A model generated the notes under the pieces. It did not search any database, was not told the DNA's origin, and was given only the letters and a program-made list of their open reading frames with translations. Source: CAYVBN01 sp964538565 (GTDB lineage Bacteria > Pseudomonadota > Alphaproteobacteria > Rhizobiales > Xanthobacteraceae). Taken from it: a stretch of DNA of 57,904 nucleotides. The stretch covers positions 1-57,904 of the forward strand of contig CAZIGW010000013.1 in the NCBI GenBank assembly GCA_964538565.1. The letters are read 5' to 3'. A program made the position numbers and the translations under genes. Positions 9,694-17,615 of this stretch are shown piece after piece (within the stretch, counting starts at the first letter, position 1; every line of letters starts with the position of its first letter).

Positions 9694-11496
9694 ATGTCCT
9701 ACATCAATCCCAATCCGTTCACGACCCGGCCGGAGATCGAGGGCACGTTCGGCGTCGTCACCTCGACGCACTGGATCGGCACCGCGGTCGGCATGTCGAT
9801 CCTGGAGAAGGGCGGCAACGCGTTCGACGCGGCGGCCGCCACCGCCTTCACCCTGCAGGTGGTCGAGCCGCATCTCAACGGACCGGGCGGCGACGTGCCG
9901 ATCATCGTCTTCGACGTGCGGCGCGGACGCCCCGAAGTCGTGTGCGGCCAGGGACCGGCGCCGGCCGGCGCCACGATCGCGCATTATCGCAGCCTCGGCA
10001 TCGACATGGTTCCGGGCACCGGGCTGCTCGCCGCCTGCGTGCCCGGCATGTTCGACGCCTGGATGCTGCTCTTGCGCGACTACGGCACCATGCGGCCCGC
10101 CGACGTCATCGCACCGGCGATCGAATACGCGCGCCACGGCCATCCGCTGGTCGAACGGGCGTGCGCCACCATCGCCACGGTCGAAGCGCTGTTTCGCGAG
10201 CACTGGCCGACCTCGGCGGCGGTCTATCTTCCGGGCGGGCGGGTCCCCGAGCCCGGCACGCTGTTCACCAATCCGGCGCTCGCCGACACCTATGCACGCG
10301 TGCTCGAGGAAGCCGCGAGCGCCGGCGGCGACCGCGAGCGGCAGATCGAGCGTGCGCGCCAAGTGTGGTCGCAGGGATTCGTCGCCGAGGCGATCGACCG
10401 CTTCTGCCGCACGCAGGAGATCATGGACGTGAGCGGCGAGCGCCACCGCGGCGTGCTCACGGCCGACGACATGGCGCGCTGGCAGGCGCACGCCGAAGCC
10501 CCGCTCACCTACGACTACGGCCGATACACCTTGTGCAAGGCCGGGCCGTGGAGCCAGGGCCCGGTGATGCTGCAGCAGCTCGCGCTTCTCAAGGGCTTCA
10601 AGCTCGACGGACTCGACCCGGCCGGCCCCGACTTCATTCACTTGCAGGTCGAGTGCGCGAAGCTCGCCTACGCCGATCGCGAGACCTTCTACGGCGACCC
10701 GAAATTCGTCGACGTGCCGATGCAGGAGCTCCTGTCGGACGCCTACAACGACGCGCGCCGCGAGCTCGTGAGCGATCGCGCCTCGCTCGAGCTGCGACCC
10801 GGCGCCATCGCGGGCCATGGCGGCACGGTTTCCGTGCGGCGCGCCGAAGGCCAGCGCGAGGCGGTCGGCAGCCTCGGCGCCGGCGAGCCGACGGTCGGAC
10901 GGCTCGGCGAGGTGCGGGGAGACACCGTGCACTTCGACATCGTCGATCGCGCCGGCAACATGGTGTCGGCGACGCCCTCGGGCGGCTGGCTGCAATCCTC
11001 GCCGGTGATCCCCGAGCTCGGCTTCGGCCTCGGCACGCGCGCGCAGATGTTCTGGCTGGAGGAAGGCCCTCCGGCTTCGCTCGCGCCGGGCAAACGCCCG
11101 CGCACCACGCTCTCGCCTTCGTTGGCGCTGCGCGACGGCGAGCCCTACCTCGCCTGGGGATCGCCCGGCGGCGACCAGCAGGATCAATGGACCACGCAGT
11201 TCTTCCTGCGACACGTCCACGCCGGCCTCAACCTGCAGGAAGCGATCGACGCGCCGGCGTGGCACTCCGAGCATTTCCCGATCTCGTTCTGGCCGCGCAC
11301 CGCGCGTCCCGGCGTGCTGGTGATCGAGGGGCGAGTCCCGCAGAAGACGATCGAGGAACTGCGACGGCGCGGTCACGTGGTCGAGGTCGGACCCGACTGG
11401 TCCGAGGGCCGCCTCACCGCCGCCTCGCGTGTCGGTCCGCGTCGCCGCGCCGCCGCCAATCCGCGCGGCATGCAGGGCTACGCGGCGGGACGGTGA
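9694..11496 (+). CDS. Gamma-glutamyltransferase family protein (cytosolic)
   Basis: A 600-residue Ntn-hydrolase. ATG 9694 follows AGGAG at good spacing. The N-terminal signature GMSILEKGGNAFDAAAA and the autoprocessing nucleophile threonine (T411, in GDTVHFDIVDRAGN) are present, so self-cleavage into two subunits is expected. The GSPGGDQQ motif lies near the C-terminus. There is no signal peptide, unlike periplasmic GGT, so it probably acts in the cytosol on an imported gamma-glutamyl or amide compound. Its position directly after tctCBA suggests that its substrate enters through that transporter; this is inference. Confidence 0.85.
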   Translation: MSYINPNPFTTRPEIEGTFGVVTSTHWIGTAVGMSILEKGGNAFDAAAATAFTLQVVEPHLNGPGGDVPIIVFDVRRGRPEVVCGQGPAPAGATIAHYRSLGIDMVPGTGLLAACVPGMFDAWMLLLRDYGTMRPADVIAPAIEYARHGHPLVERACATIATVEALFREHWPTSAAVYLPGGRVPEPGTLFTNPALADTYARVLEEAASAGGDRERQIERARQVWSQGFVAEAIDRFCRTQEIMDVSGERHRGVLTADDMARWQAHAEAPLTYDYGRYTLCKAGPWSQGPVMLQQLALLKGFKLDGLDPAGPDFIHLQVECAKLAYADRETFYGDPKFVDVPMQELLSDAYNDARRELVSDRASLELRPGAIAGHGGTVSVRRAEGQREAVGSLGAGEPTVGRLGEVRGDTVHFDIVDRAGNMVSATPSGGWLQSSPVIPELGFGLGTRAQMFWLEEGPPASLAPGKRPRTTLSPSLALRDGEPYLAWGSPGGDQQDQWTTQFFLRHVHAGLNLQEAIDAPAWHSEHFPISFWPRTARPGVLVIEGRVPQKTIEELRRRGHVVEVGPDWSEGRLTAASRVGPRRRAAANPRGMQGYAAGR

Positions 11497-11538
11497 GGAT
11501 CGATTTGTAGACCGATCCGGCTTCGGCTTGTGCCGACA

Positions 11539-11567
11539 TCGTGTCCCGCGCGGCGCGCGGGACACGA
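11539..11567. terminator. Bidirectional hairpin between convergent genes
   Basis: A perfect 13-bp stem (11539-11551 with 11555-11567) closed by a 3-nt loop lies between the convergent glutamyltransferase and GNAT genes. There is no T-tract, so it may work as a bidirectional transcription barrier or RNA 3'-end protector rather than a classic intrinsic terminator. Confidence 0.6.
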
Positions 11568-11578
11568 CACTTGGCAGC

Positions 11579-12088
11579 TCAGGCGGCTTTCCAATCCGGG
11601 CGGATCATTCCGCCGACGCCCTCAAAGGCGCCGGGCACGAGCTCGGCGACGAGCAGCCGCGCCGGATCGACCGGCCCGGGCATCACCGCCTGCCCCTTGG
11701 GAATCCGCCTGAACCCGGCACGCGCGTAATAGGGTTCGTCGCCGACCAGCACGACCAGCCGGTGCCCCTTCGCCCTGGCCTCGGCGAGCGCGCGCTCGAT
11801 CAGGGAAAGACCGATGCCGCGCTCGCGGAACGGCGGCTCGACCGTGAGCGGGCCGAGCAGCAGTGCCGGCGTCGCACCGATGCGGATCGGCGACAGGCGC
11901 ACCGAGCCGACCAGCAGGGTGCCGATCCAGGCGGTGAACGAGAGGTCGAGACGATGCGAGACGCCTTCGCGAATGCGATAGGCCGTGCGCGCGTATCGAC
12001 CCGGACCGAACGTGCGCTCATGCAGGCGGTCGATCGCCAGCGCGTCGCCCGCCGTCTCGGGCAGAATGGTGAGGGAAAGGTCCGTCAT
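11579..12088 (-). CDS. GNAT family N-acetyltransferase
   Basis: 169 residues from ATG at 12088. It shows the GNAT fold elements: LLLGPLTVEPPFRERGIG, the acetyl-CoA pyrophosphate loop (R-x-x-G-x-G/A type), followed by LIERALAEARAKGH and the VGDEPYYARAGFRRIP block typical of YhbS-like members. The substrate is not predictable. The open frame extends upstream to 12310, but that portion is arginine-rich and lacks family similarity, so the internal ATG is preferred. Confidence 0.82.
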   Translation of the reverse strand: MTDLSLTILPETAGDALAIDRLHERTFGPGRYARTAYRIREGVSHRLDLSFTAWIGTLLVGSVRLSPIRIGATPALLLGPLTVEPPFRERGIGLSLIERALAEARAKGHRLVVLVGDEPYYARAGFRRIPKGQAVMPGPVDPARLLVAELVPGAFEGVGGMIRPDWKAA

Positions 12089-12366
12089 CGGTTTCGGTGG
12101 CTCTGCGCGTCGATCCCTTCGCCGGGGCAGGTCCTGCGCCAAACGGCTCGCCACCCCGCTGACTCGTCCGGCGGAGCGATTCGCCTTCGTGCCGTCGTCC
12201 GTGTTTCTCTGATCCGAGCCGGCCTTGCGGGGTGAACGGGCGTCTTTCGTGGCGCCATGCTCTACCACCGGGGAGCCCGCGGGTCCACGTCCGCGCTTGC
12301 AGCCGTGCAAATCCGGCTTGCGGGCGTTTCGCGCACGCGGAAATGCACTACATCCACACTGAACCC

Positions 12367-13362
12367 ATGGAGAGCGACTTGGGCCTGCTCGTCGACGGCG
12401 TCTGGAAGGATCAATGGTACGACACGGCCTCGACCGGCGGACGCTTCGCGCGCCCGGACAGTCTCTTTCGCCACTGGATCACGCCGGACGGCAGCCCCGG
12501 CCCGACCGGAGAGGGCGGCTTTCCGGCCGAGCCCGGGCGTTATCACCTCTACGTCTCCCTCGCCTGCCCGTGGGCACATCGCACCCTGATCTTCCGCAAG
12601 CTCAAGCGGCTCGAGGACGCGATCTCAGTGTCGATCGTCGACCCGCTCATGGGCCGGGACGGGTGGCGCTTCAGCGATGCCGAGGACACCATTCCGGACA
12701 CGGTCAACGGCGCCTCGAAGCTCTCGGAGGTCTATCTGATCGCCGATCCGCACTACACCGGGCGGGTCACCGTTCCGGTGCTGTGGGACAAGACCCGGCG
12801 CACGATCGTCAACAACGAATCGGCCGACATCATCCGCATGTTCAACGCAGCCTTCGATGCGTTCACGCCGGTGAAGACCGACTACTGTCCGGCCGGACTG
12901 CGCGCGGAGATCGACGACGTCAACGCGACCGTCTACCGCAACGTCAACAACGGGGTCTATCGCGCCGGCTTCGCCACCACGCAGGCGGCCTACGAGGAAG
13001 CCTTCCGGGCCCTGTTCGCGACGCTCGATCAGCTCGAGGAGCGGCTGTCGCGCCAGCGATATCTCGTCGGCAACATCCTGACGGAGGCGGACTGGCGCCT
13101 GTTCACGACGCTGGTTCGCTTCGACGCGGTCTACGTCGGGCACTTCAAGTGCAATCTTCGCCGGATCGCCGACTACCCGAATCTTTCGAACTATCTGCGC
13201 GATCTCTATCAGGTGCCGGGCGTCGCCGAGACGGTGAACATGCGGCACATCAAGCTGCACTATTACGGCAGCCATCGGCAGATCAATCCGAGCGGGATCG
13301 TCCCGCTCGGGCCCGCGCTCGATTTCTCGGCGCCGCACAACCGCGGGCGCTTCACCCAGTAA
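12367..13362 (+). CDS. yqjG: Glutathionyl-hydroquinone reductase (Xi-class glutathione transferase)
   Basis: 331 residues, the usual length of YqjG/PcpF/ECM4 proteins. The catalytic CPWA motif is at residues 67-70 (C67 nucleophile) in LACPWAHRTLI; NNESADIIRMFN and the C-terminal YHGSH-like segment (KLHYYGSH) also fit Xi-class enzymes. These reduce glutathionyl-hydroquinones, freeing hydroquinone and oxidised glutathione, and so protect cells from quinones. It is a cytosolic dimer by family knowledge. ATG 12367 is chosen by homology; an upstream in-frame ATG at 12343 would add eight residues. A gentisate-type cluster 12 kb away would make such quinones relevant. Confidence 0.88.
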   Translation: MESDLGLLVDGVWKDQWYDTASTGGRFARPDSLFRHWITPDGSPGPTGEGGFPAEPGRYHLYVSLACPWAHRTLIFRKLKRLEDAISVSIVDPLMGRDGWRFSDAEDTIPDTVNGASKLSEVYLIADPHYTGRVTVPVLWDKTRRTIVNNESADIIRMFNAAFDAFTPVKTDYCPAGLRAEIDDVNATVYRNVNNGVYRAGFATTQAAYEEAFRALFATLDQLEERLSRQRYLVGNILTEADWRLFTTLVRFDAVYVGHFKCNLRRIADYPNLSNYLRDLYQVPGVAETVNMRHIKLHYYGSHRQINPSGIVPLGPALDFSAPHNRGRFTQ

Positions 13363-13372
13363 CGGCCGGCCT

Positions 13373-13867
13373 TCACCACTCCGGCCGAACCGGTGCCCCG
13401 AGCACGACCTCGGCGATGCGCTGGCGCGTCGGCGCCGTGGTGTCGCCCGGCAGCGCGTCGAGCGGGAAGAAACCGTGCGCGATGATCTCGCGGTCGGGCC
13501 GTGGCGGCGCGAGCTGGCGGAAGGATTGCACCACGAACAGCGCGACGTGATCGCGCCGCGAAATTCGCGCGTTGTAGAAGACGCCGTGCAGGGCCGGCGG
13601 CTCGGTCAGCTCGATGTTGCCTTCCTCCTGCAGTTCGCGCGCCAGCGCCTGCAGCAGCGTTTCGCCGGGCTCCACCCCGCCGCCCGGCATATGCCATCCG
13701 GGCACGTAGCTGTGCTGCACGAGAAAGACGCGGTGCTGCCCGTCGAGAACGAGGCCGCGCACGCCCAGCGTCAGTCCGCGCGAGACGCGCCAATAGAGGT
13801 GAACGACGCGACGCAGCGGGCCCGCGACCGCGCGCCGCAGTGAGATCGCATCGGCACTCGTCTGCAT
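13373..13867 (-). CDS. Nudix hydrolase
   Basis: 164 residues from ATG 13867. The Nudix box is complete: GGGVEPGETLLQALARELQE followed by EGNI, matching GX5EX7REUXEEXGU with all metal-binding glutamates. It starts with a basic segment HLYWRVSRGLTLGVRGLVLD typical of a common alphaproteobacterial NUDIX subgroup. The substrate is not predictable from sequence. It converges with the glutathione-transferase gene (10 bp between stops). A GTG at 13909 is an alternative start that adds 14 residues. Confidence 0.85.
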   Translation of the reverse strand: MQTSADAISLRRAVAGPLRRVVHLYWRVSRGLTLGVRGLVLDGQHRVFLVQHSYVPGWHMPGGGVEPGETLLQALARELQEEGNIELTEPPALHGVFYNARISRRDHVALFVVQSFRQLAPPRPDREIIAHGFFPLDALPGDTTAPTRQRIAEVVLGAPVRPEW

Positions 13868-14029
13868 TGTTTGCCCAAGCCTCTGCATATCGCCGCAAGC
13901 CCCGCACACGCTTGCACATGCCGCATGGCTGCCCTGTTGCCAAGGGCTTTGGGGCGGTGGCGCTCCTGCGTTATGTACCGCCGCGCTGACGTTTCGTCGC
14001 GCTCATCCTAGCGATTCGTTCTCGACGAC

Positions 14030-14110
14030 ACGGCCGGGGCATCCCCCCACACGCTCCGGCCGTCCCGGCGCCTCCGGTCTCCACCGGAGGCGCCCCTTGC
14101 CTCTTTTCCC
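14030..14110 (+). other. Two stacked hairpins with pyrimidine tail upstream of mbfA (possible sRNA 3' end)
   Basis: The 312-bp gap 13868-14179 between divergent genes holds no gene but two strong hairpins. One has an 8-bp perfect stem (14030-14037 with 14056-14063); the second has a 12-bp perfect stem (14067-14078 with 14083-14094) and a CTCC loop. A C/T-rich tail containing TTTT at 14104-14107 follows. Both flanking genes point away, so a terminator here has no known transcript to end. A small plus-strand RNA or a regulatory leader is possible. Confidence 0.45.
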
Positions 14111-14121
14111 TCAACCCCACG

Positions 14122-14150
14122 TTTTCACGCCGCCGGAACGCCCGTATAAG
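14122..14150 (+). promoter_or_regulatory. Candidate sigma-70 promoter of mbfA
   Basis: TTTTCA at 14122-14127 and TATAAG at 14145-14150 are separated by exactly 17 bp, 30 bp before the mbfA ATG. MbfA genes in relatives are controlled by the iron regulator Irr; I could not identify a convincing Irr (ICE) box here. Confidence 0.45.
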
Positions 14151-14179
14151 GGTTTCGATCGATACCGTCGGAACCGTCG

Positions 14180-15136
14180 ATGAAGCGCTTTGCCGATCTG
14201 ACCGAACAGGAAGTGCTCGCCCTCGCGATTACCAACGAGGAGGAGGACAGCCGCATCTACCTCGGCTTCGCCGAAGGGCTGCGCGAGCAATATCCGGCTT
14301 CCGCCAAGCTGTTCGAGGAAATGGCTGCCGAAGAGGTTCGCCACCGGACCATGCTGTTCGACCTCTACCGGTCGAAGTTCGGCGAATACCTGCCGCTGAT
14401 CCGGCGCCAGGACGTGAAGGGTTTCGTCCGCCATCGCCCGCTGTGGCTGGTGCGGCCGCTCGGCCTCGACGAGGTGCGAAAATACGCCGAGGAGATGGAA
14501 TACGAGACGGCCCGCTTCTACCGCAAGGCGGCCGAGACGGCGCGCGACGCCTCGGTGCGCGAACTGCTGACGCAGCTCGCCGAAGCCGAGGACCGGCACG
14601 AGGGCCTGGCGCAGCGGCTCACCGAACGCATCCTGACCACCCGGGCGCGTGCCGAGGAGGACGAGACGGCGCGGCGGATGTTCGTGCTGCAATACGTTCA
14701 GCCCGGCCTCGCCGGCCTGATGGACGGATCGGTGTCGACGCTCGCACCGCTGTTCGCCGCCGCCTTCGCCACCCACGACACCTGGCAGACGTTCCTGGTC
14801 GGCCTCGCCGCCTCGATTGGCGCGGGAATCTCGATGGGGTTCGCCGAGGCGCTGTCCGACGACGGCTCGCTGACCGGGCGCGGCACGCCGTGGCTGCGCG
14901 GCTCCGTCTGCGGCCTGATGACGGCGCTCGGCGGCCTCGGCCACACCCTGCCCTATCTGATCCCGAGCTTCGTCGTCGCCACCGCCATTTCGATCGCGGT
15001 CGTGGTGGTCGAGCTCGCCGCCATCTCGTGGATCCGCTACCGCTTCATGGACACGCCGTTCCTCGCCGCCGCGTTCCAGGTGGTCGTCGGCGGCGTGCTG
15101 GTGTTTCTCGCCGGAATCCTGATCGGCAGCTCGTGA
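14180..15136 (+). CDS. mbfA: Membrane-bound ferritin MbfA (ferritin-like plus VIT1/CCC1 domain)
   Basis: 318 residues. Residues 1-140 form a ferritin-like diiron four-helix domain with EEEDSRIYLGF, EEMAAEEVRHRTML, EEMEYETARFY and EAEDRHEGL supplying the Glu/His ligands. From about residue 160 a VIT1/CCC1 membrane domain has four or five helices, including GFAEALSDDG. Family knowledge from Agrobacterium and Bradyrhizobium: MbfA exports iron and protects against iron and peroxide stress, under Irr control. Length and domain order match the family. The metallophosphoesterase gene starts 4 bp downstream, so the two are likely cotranscribed. Confidence 0.92.
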   Translation: MKRFADLTEQEVLALAITNEEEDSRIYLGFAEGLREQYPASAKLFEEMAAEEVRHRTMLFDLYRSKFGEYLPLIRRQDVKGFVRHRPLWLVRPLGLDEVRKYAEEMEYETARFYRKAAETARDASVRELLTQLAEAEDRHEGLAQRLTERILTTRARAEEDETARRMFVLQYVQPGLAGLMDGSVSTLAPLFAAAFATHDTWQTFLVGLAASIGAGISMGFAEALSDDGSLTGRGTPWLRGSVCGLMTALGGLGHTLPYLIPSFVVATAISIAVVVVELAAISWIRYRFMDTPFLAAAFQVVVGGVLVFLAGILIGSS

Positions 15137-15140
15137 ACCG

Positions 15141-16031
15141 ATGTTCGTGCTGGCGCACCTGTCCGATCCGCACCTCGCCCCCTTGCCGCCGCCGCAGATT
15201 TCGGAACTCGCGTCCAAGCGCATCACCGGTTACATCAACTGGCGAAGGAAGCGCGCCGCGATTCATCGTCCCGACGTGCTCGCCCGGATCGTGCAGGATC
15301 TCAAGTCGCAGTCGCCCGACCACGTCGCGGTGCTCGGCGATCTCGCCAACATTTCGCTCGTCAAGGAGTTCGTCGCCGGCCGCCTTTGGCTCGAGAGCCT
15401 CGGTTCGCCGCACGACGTGACGCTCGTGCCCGGCAATCACGACGTCTACGTGCGGGCCGCGACCGGCGCACCCGAGCGACACTGGGGCGCCTACATGCGG
15501 GGCGACGGCGAAACCGCCACCCACTTTCCGTTCGTGCGCCGGCGCGGGCCTGCGGCGCTCGTCGGCCTCAGCACGGCGGTGCCGACGCCGCCGTTCATGG
15601 CGACCGGCGCGCTCGGACCGGCGCAATGCGCGCGGCTCGGCGAAATCCTGGCGCGGCTCGCGCGCGAACACCTGTTCCGCGTCGTGCTCATTCATCATCC
15701 GCCGCGCAGCCGGCCCGAAGACCGCCACAAGCGCCTGGTCGACGGCGACGAATTCCGCAGCGTGATCGCCGGGCACGGCGCCGAGCTGGTGCTGCACGGC
15801 CATGACCACGTGCGCGCGCTCACCTGGCTCGACGGCCCGCGCGGCAAGGTCCCGGCGCTTGGGGTGCCTTCGGCCTCCGCCTGCGCCGACGGCCCACACG
15901 AGCCCGCCGCCTATCACCTCTACCGCATCGACGGAACGCCGGGAGCGTGGCGCTGCGAACTCATCGCGCGCGGATTGCGGCGCGGCGGCGCGGAAGTGGT
16001 CGAACAGGAGCGGCGGGCGTTGCTGTCGTGA
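15141..16031 (+). CDS. Calcineurin-like metallophosphoesterase
   Basis: 296 residues, with all metallophosphoesterase motifs in order: SDPHL (D-x-H, residues 8-12), LGDLAN, PGNHDVYV, IHHPP and HGHDHVRA. These ligate two metal ions. The GYINWRRKR segment after motif I is typical of a subgroup close to 3',5'-cAMP phosphodiesterase-like proteins, but the substrate is unknown. No signal peptide is seen. It begins 4 bp after mbfA and converges with the next gene. Confidence 0.86.
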   Translation: MFVLAHLSDPHLAPLPPPQISELASKRITGYINWRRKRAAIHRPDVLARIVQDLKSQSPDHVAVLGDLANISLVKEFVAGRLWLESLGSPHDVTLVPGNHDVYVRAATGAPERHWGAYMRGDGETATHFPFVRRRGPAALVGLSTAVPTPPFMATGALGPAQCARLGEILARLAREHLFRVVLIHHPPRSRPEDRHKRLVDGDEFRSVIAGHGAELVLHGHDHVRALTWLDGPRGKVPALGVPSASACADGPHEPAAYHLYRIDGTPGAWRCELIARGLRRGGAEVVEQERRALLS

Positions 16032-16064
16032 GAGCGCCTGCAATCACGCGAAGCCGAACGCAAT

Positions 16065-16628
16065 TCACCCCGGCAACGCGGCGAACCAGGCGGCGGCGAA
16101 CACGGCGGCGGCGCCGATCAGCAGTCCCAGCACGAAGATCCCGAACGCCCGCCAGCGCCGCGCGCGTGCGTCGCGCACGGGATCGTGCTCGGTCAGGCGG
16201 CCGTTGCCGCCGAGCGCCCATTCGCGCTCGACGATGCGGCGGGCCATGTAGGCGGTCACCGCCCGCACGATCTCCTCCACGTCGGGCGATTCGGCAAGCA
16301 CATTGCGGCCGTATCGGCTGTCCTGCACGAATCGGTAGACGTGCTTGTCGCGTCCCATGGCGACATGCGCGACGACGTCGATCCACAGGCGCGGAAGATC
16401 GCCGCGCGAGATGCCGCGGTCGAACAGCTCGAGGTCGGCCGGCACCTCGGCGAACACCGGATCGAGCGCCTCGTTGAGGATCTCGAGCCGCGCGATCTCG
16501 GCGTCGCGCATCTCGACGACGACGCCGGTGCGTTCGGCCGATTCGATTCGCGCCTGCCGCACCGCCTCGCGCAGCGGCGTCGGGGCGTCCGGGGCCTCGT
16601 CGACGACCTTGTGCTTACGTCCCCACAT
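16065..16628 (-). CDS. Conserved hypothetical protein with C-terminal membrane anchor
   Basis: 187 residues from ATG 16628 (MWGRKHKVV). The N-terminal two thirds is charged and soluble; one hydrophobic helix at about 164-183 (FGIFVLGLLIGAAAVFAAAW) anchors the C-terminus, so the protein is probably tail-anchored with its bulk in the cytoplasm. No known domain is recognised. The frame stays open upstream to 18728, but that part overlaps two real genes and is a GC-driven artefact. Confidence 0.7.
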   Translation of the reverse strand: MWGRKHKVVDEAPDAPTPLREAVRQARIESAERTGVVVEMRDAEIARLEILNEALDPVFAEVPADLELFDRGISRGDLPRLWIDVVAHVAMGRDKHVYRFVQDSRYGRNVLAESPDVEEIVRAVTAYMARRIVEREWALGGNGRLTEHDPVRDARARRWRAFGIFVLGLLIGAAAVFAAAWFAALPG

Positions 16629-16720
16629 GCGATTCCTCGTCGCGACCACGTTATCAGCCGCTTGGCCCCGCGCAAGGACCGGGCCGGCCGTCAAGTGTCG
16701 GAAAACAGGGCGCGACGGCG

Positions 16721-17506
16721 TCAGGGCGCCCGGGGAACGATCCCGTACGGCCGCGCCCAGCCGAGTCCTTCCTCGGTCGTGCGCCGCGGCCGGTATTCGC
16801 AGCCGACGTAACCGTCGTAGCCGAGGCGGTCGAGCGCGGCGAGGATCGCCGGATAGTTCACCTCGCCTTCGTCCGGCTCGGCGCGCGAGGGAACCGCCGC
16901 GATCTGCACGTGTCCGACGAGCGGCAGGAATTTCTCGAAGCGGACCAGCAGATCGCCGCCGACGATCTGTGCGTGATAGAAGTCGAACTGGATGCGCACG
17001 TTGGGCCGCGCCACCTTGGCGAGAACGTCGGCGGCGTGCTCCACCCGGTTGAGGAAATAAGCCGGCCGGTCGCGCGGGTTGATCGGCTCGATCAGCAGCG
17101 TGATGCCGTGCCTCTGCGCGGCGTCGGCCGCCCGGGCGAGATTGCTCACGAAGACGGCGTCGGCGGCCGGGCGCTGCTCGAGCGGGACGTGGCCCGCGAG
17201 GCAATGGATGGCGCTGCCGCCGATCGCCACGATGTATTCGAGCGCCTGCTTGAACAGGACCGCGAAGTCCTGCTCGCGCCCCGGCACCGCGGCGAGGCCG
17301 AATTCGCCGCTGCGGCCGAAGGCGGTGTTCACGCCCAACACCTTGAGCCGGTGGCGCTCGATCTCCGCCTTCACGGTCGAAGGCGCCTGATCGTATGGAA
17401 ACTGCAGTTCGACCGCCTGAAATCCGGCGGCCGCCGCCGCGGCGAAGCGCTCGATCAGCGGCCGTTCGGTGAAGAGATAGCCCAGGTTGGCGGCAAGACG
17501 CGGCAT
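16721..17506 (-). CDS. hyi: Hydroxypyruvate isomerase family protein
   Basis: 261 residues from ATG 17506 (a GTG sits directly before it). It is an AP-endonuclease-2-type TIM barrel of the Hyi/OtnI group: it begins RLAANLGYLFTERPLIERFA, has LLIEPINPRDRPAYFL (metal/catalytic Glu), IQFDFYHAQ, and ends with GCEYRPR carrying the second Glu. Hyi interconverts hydroxypyruvate and tartronate semialdehyde in glyoxylate/glycerate metabolism. Length fits the family. It is divergent from a LeuB-family dehydrogenase 109 bp away, which may share a promoter region and pathway. Confidence 0.88.
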   Translation of the reverse strand: MPRLAANLGYLFTERPLIERFAAAAAAGFQAVELQFPYDQAPSTVKAEIERHRLKVLGVNTAFGRSGEFGLAAVPGREQDFAVLFKQALEYIVAIGGSAIHCLAGHVPLEQRPAADAVFVSNLARAADAAQRHGITLLIEPINPRDRPAYFLNRVEHAADVLAKVARPNVRIQFDFYHAQIVGGDLLVRFEKFLPLVGHVQIAAVPSRAEPDEGEVNYPAILAALDRLGYDGYVGCEYRPRRTTEEGLGWARPYGIVPRAP

Positions 17507-17615
17507 CACGTTTCCCCCTTCGGTCTCTTGCGCGGGCGAGGCTTGCCGTATTCATTACCATTCCCTCTTGGCTGGCGTCCGCCAAATCGGGTCCGACGCA
17601 TCCTGCGGAAATCCC

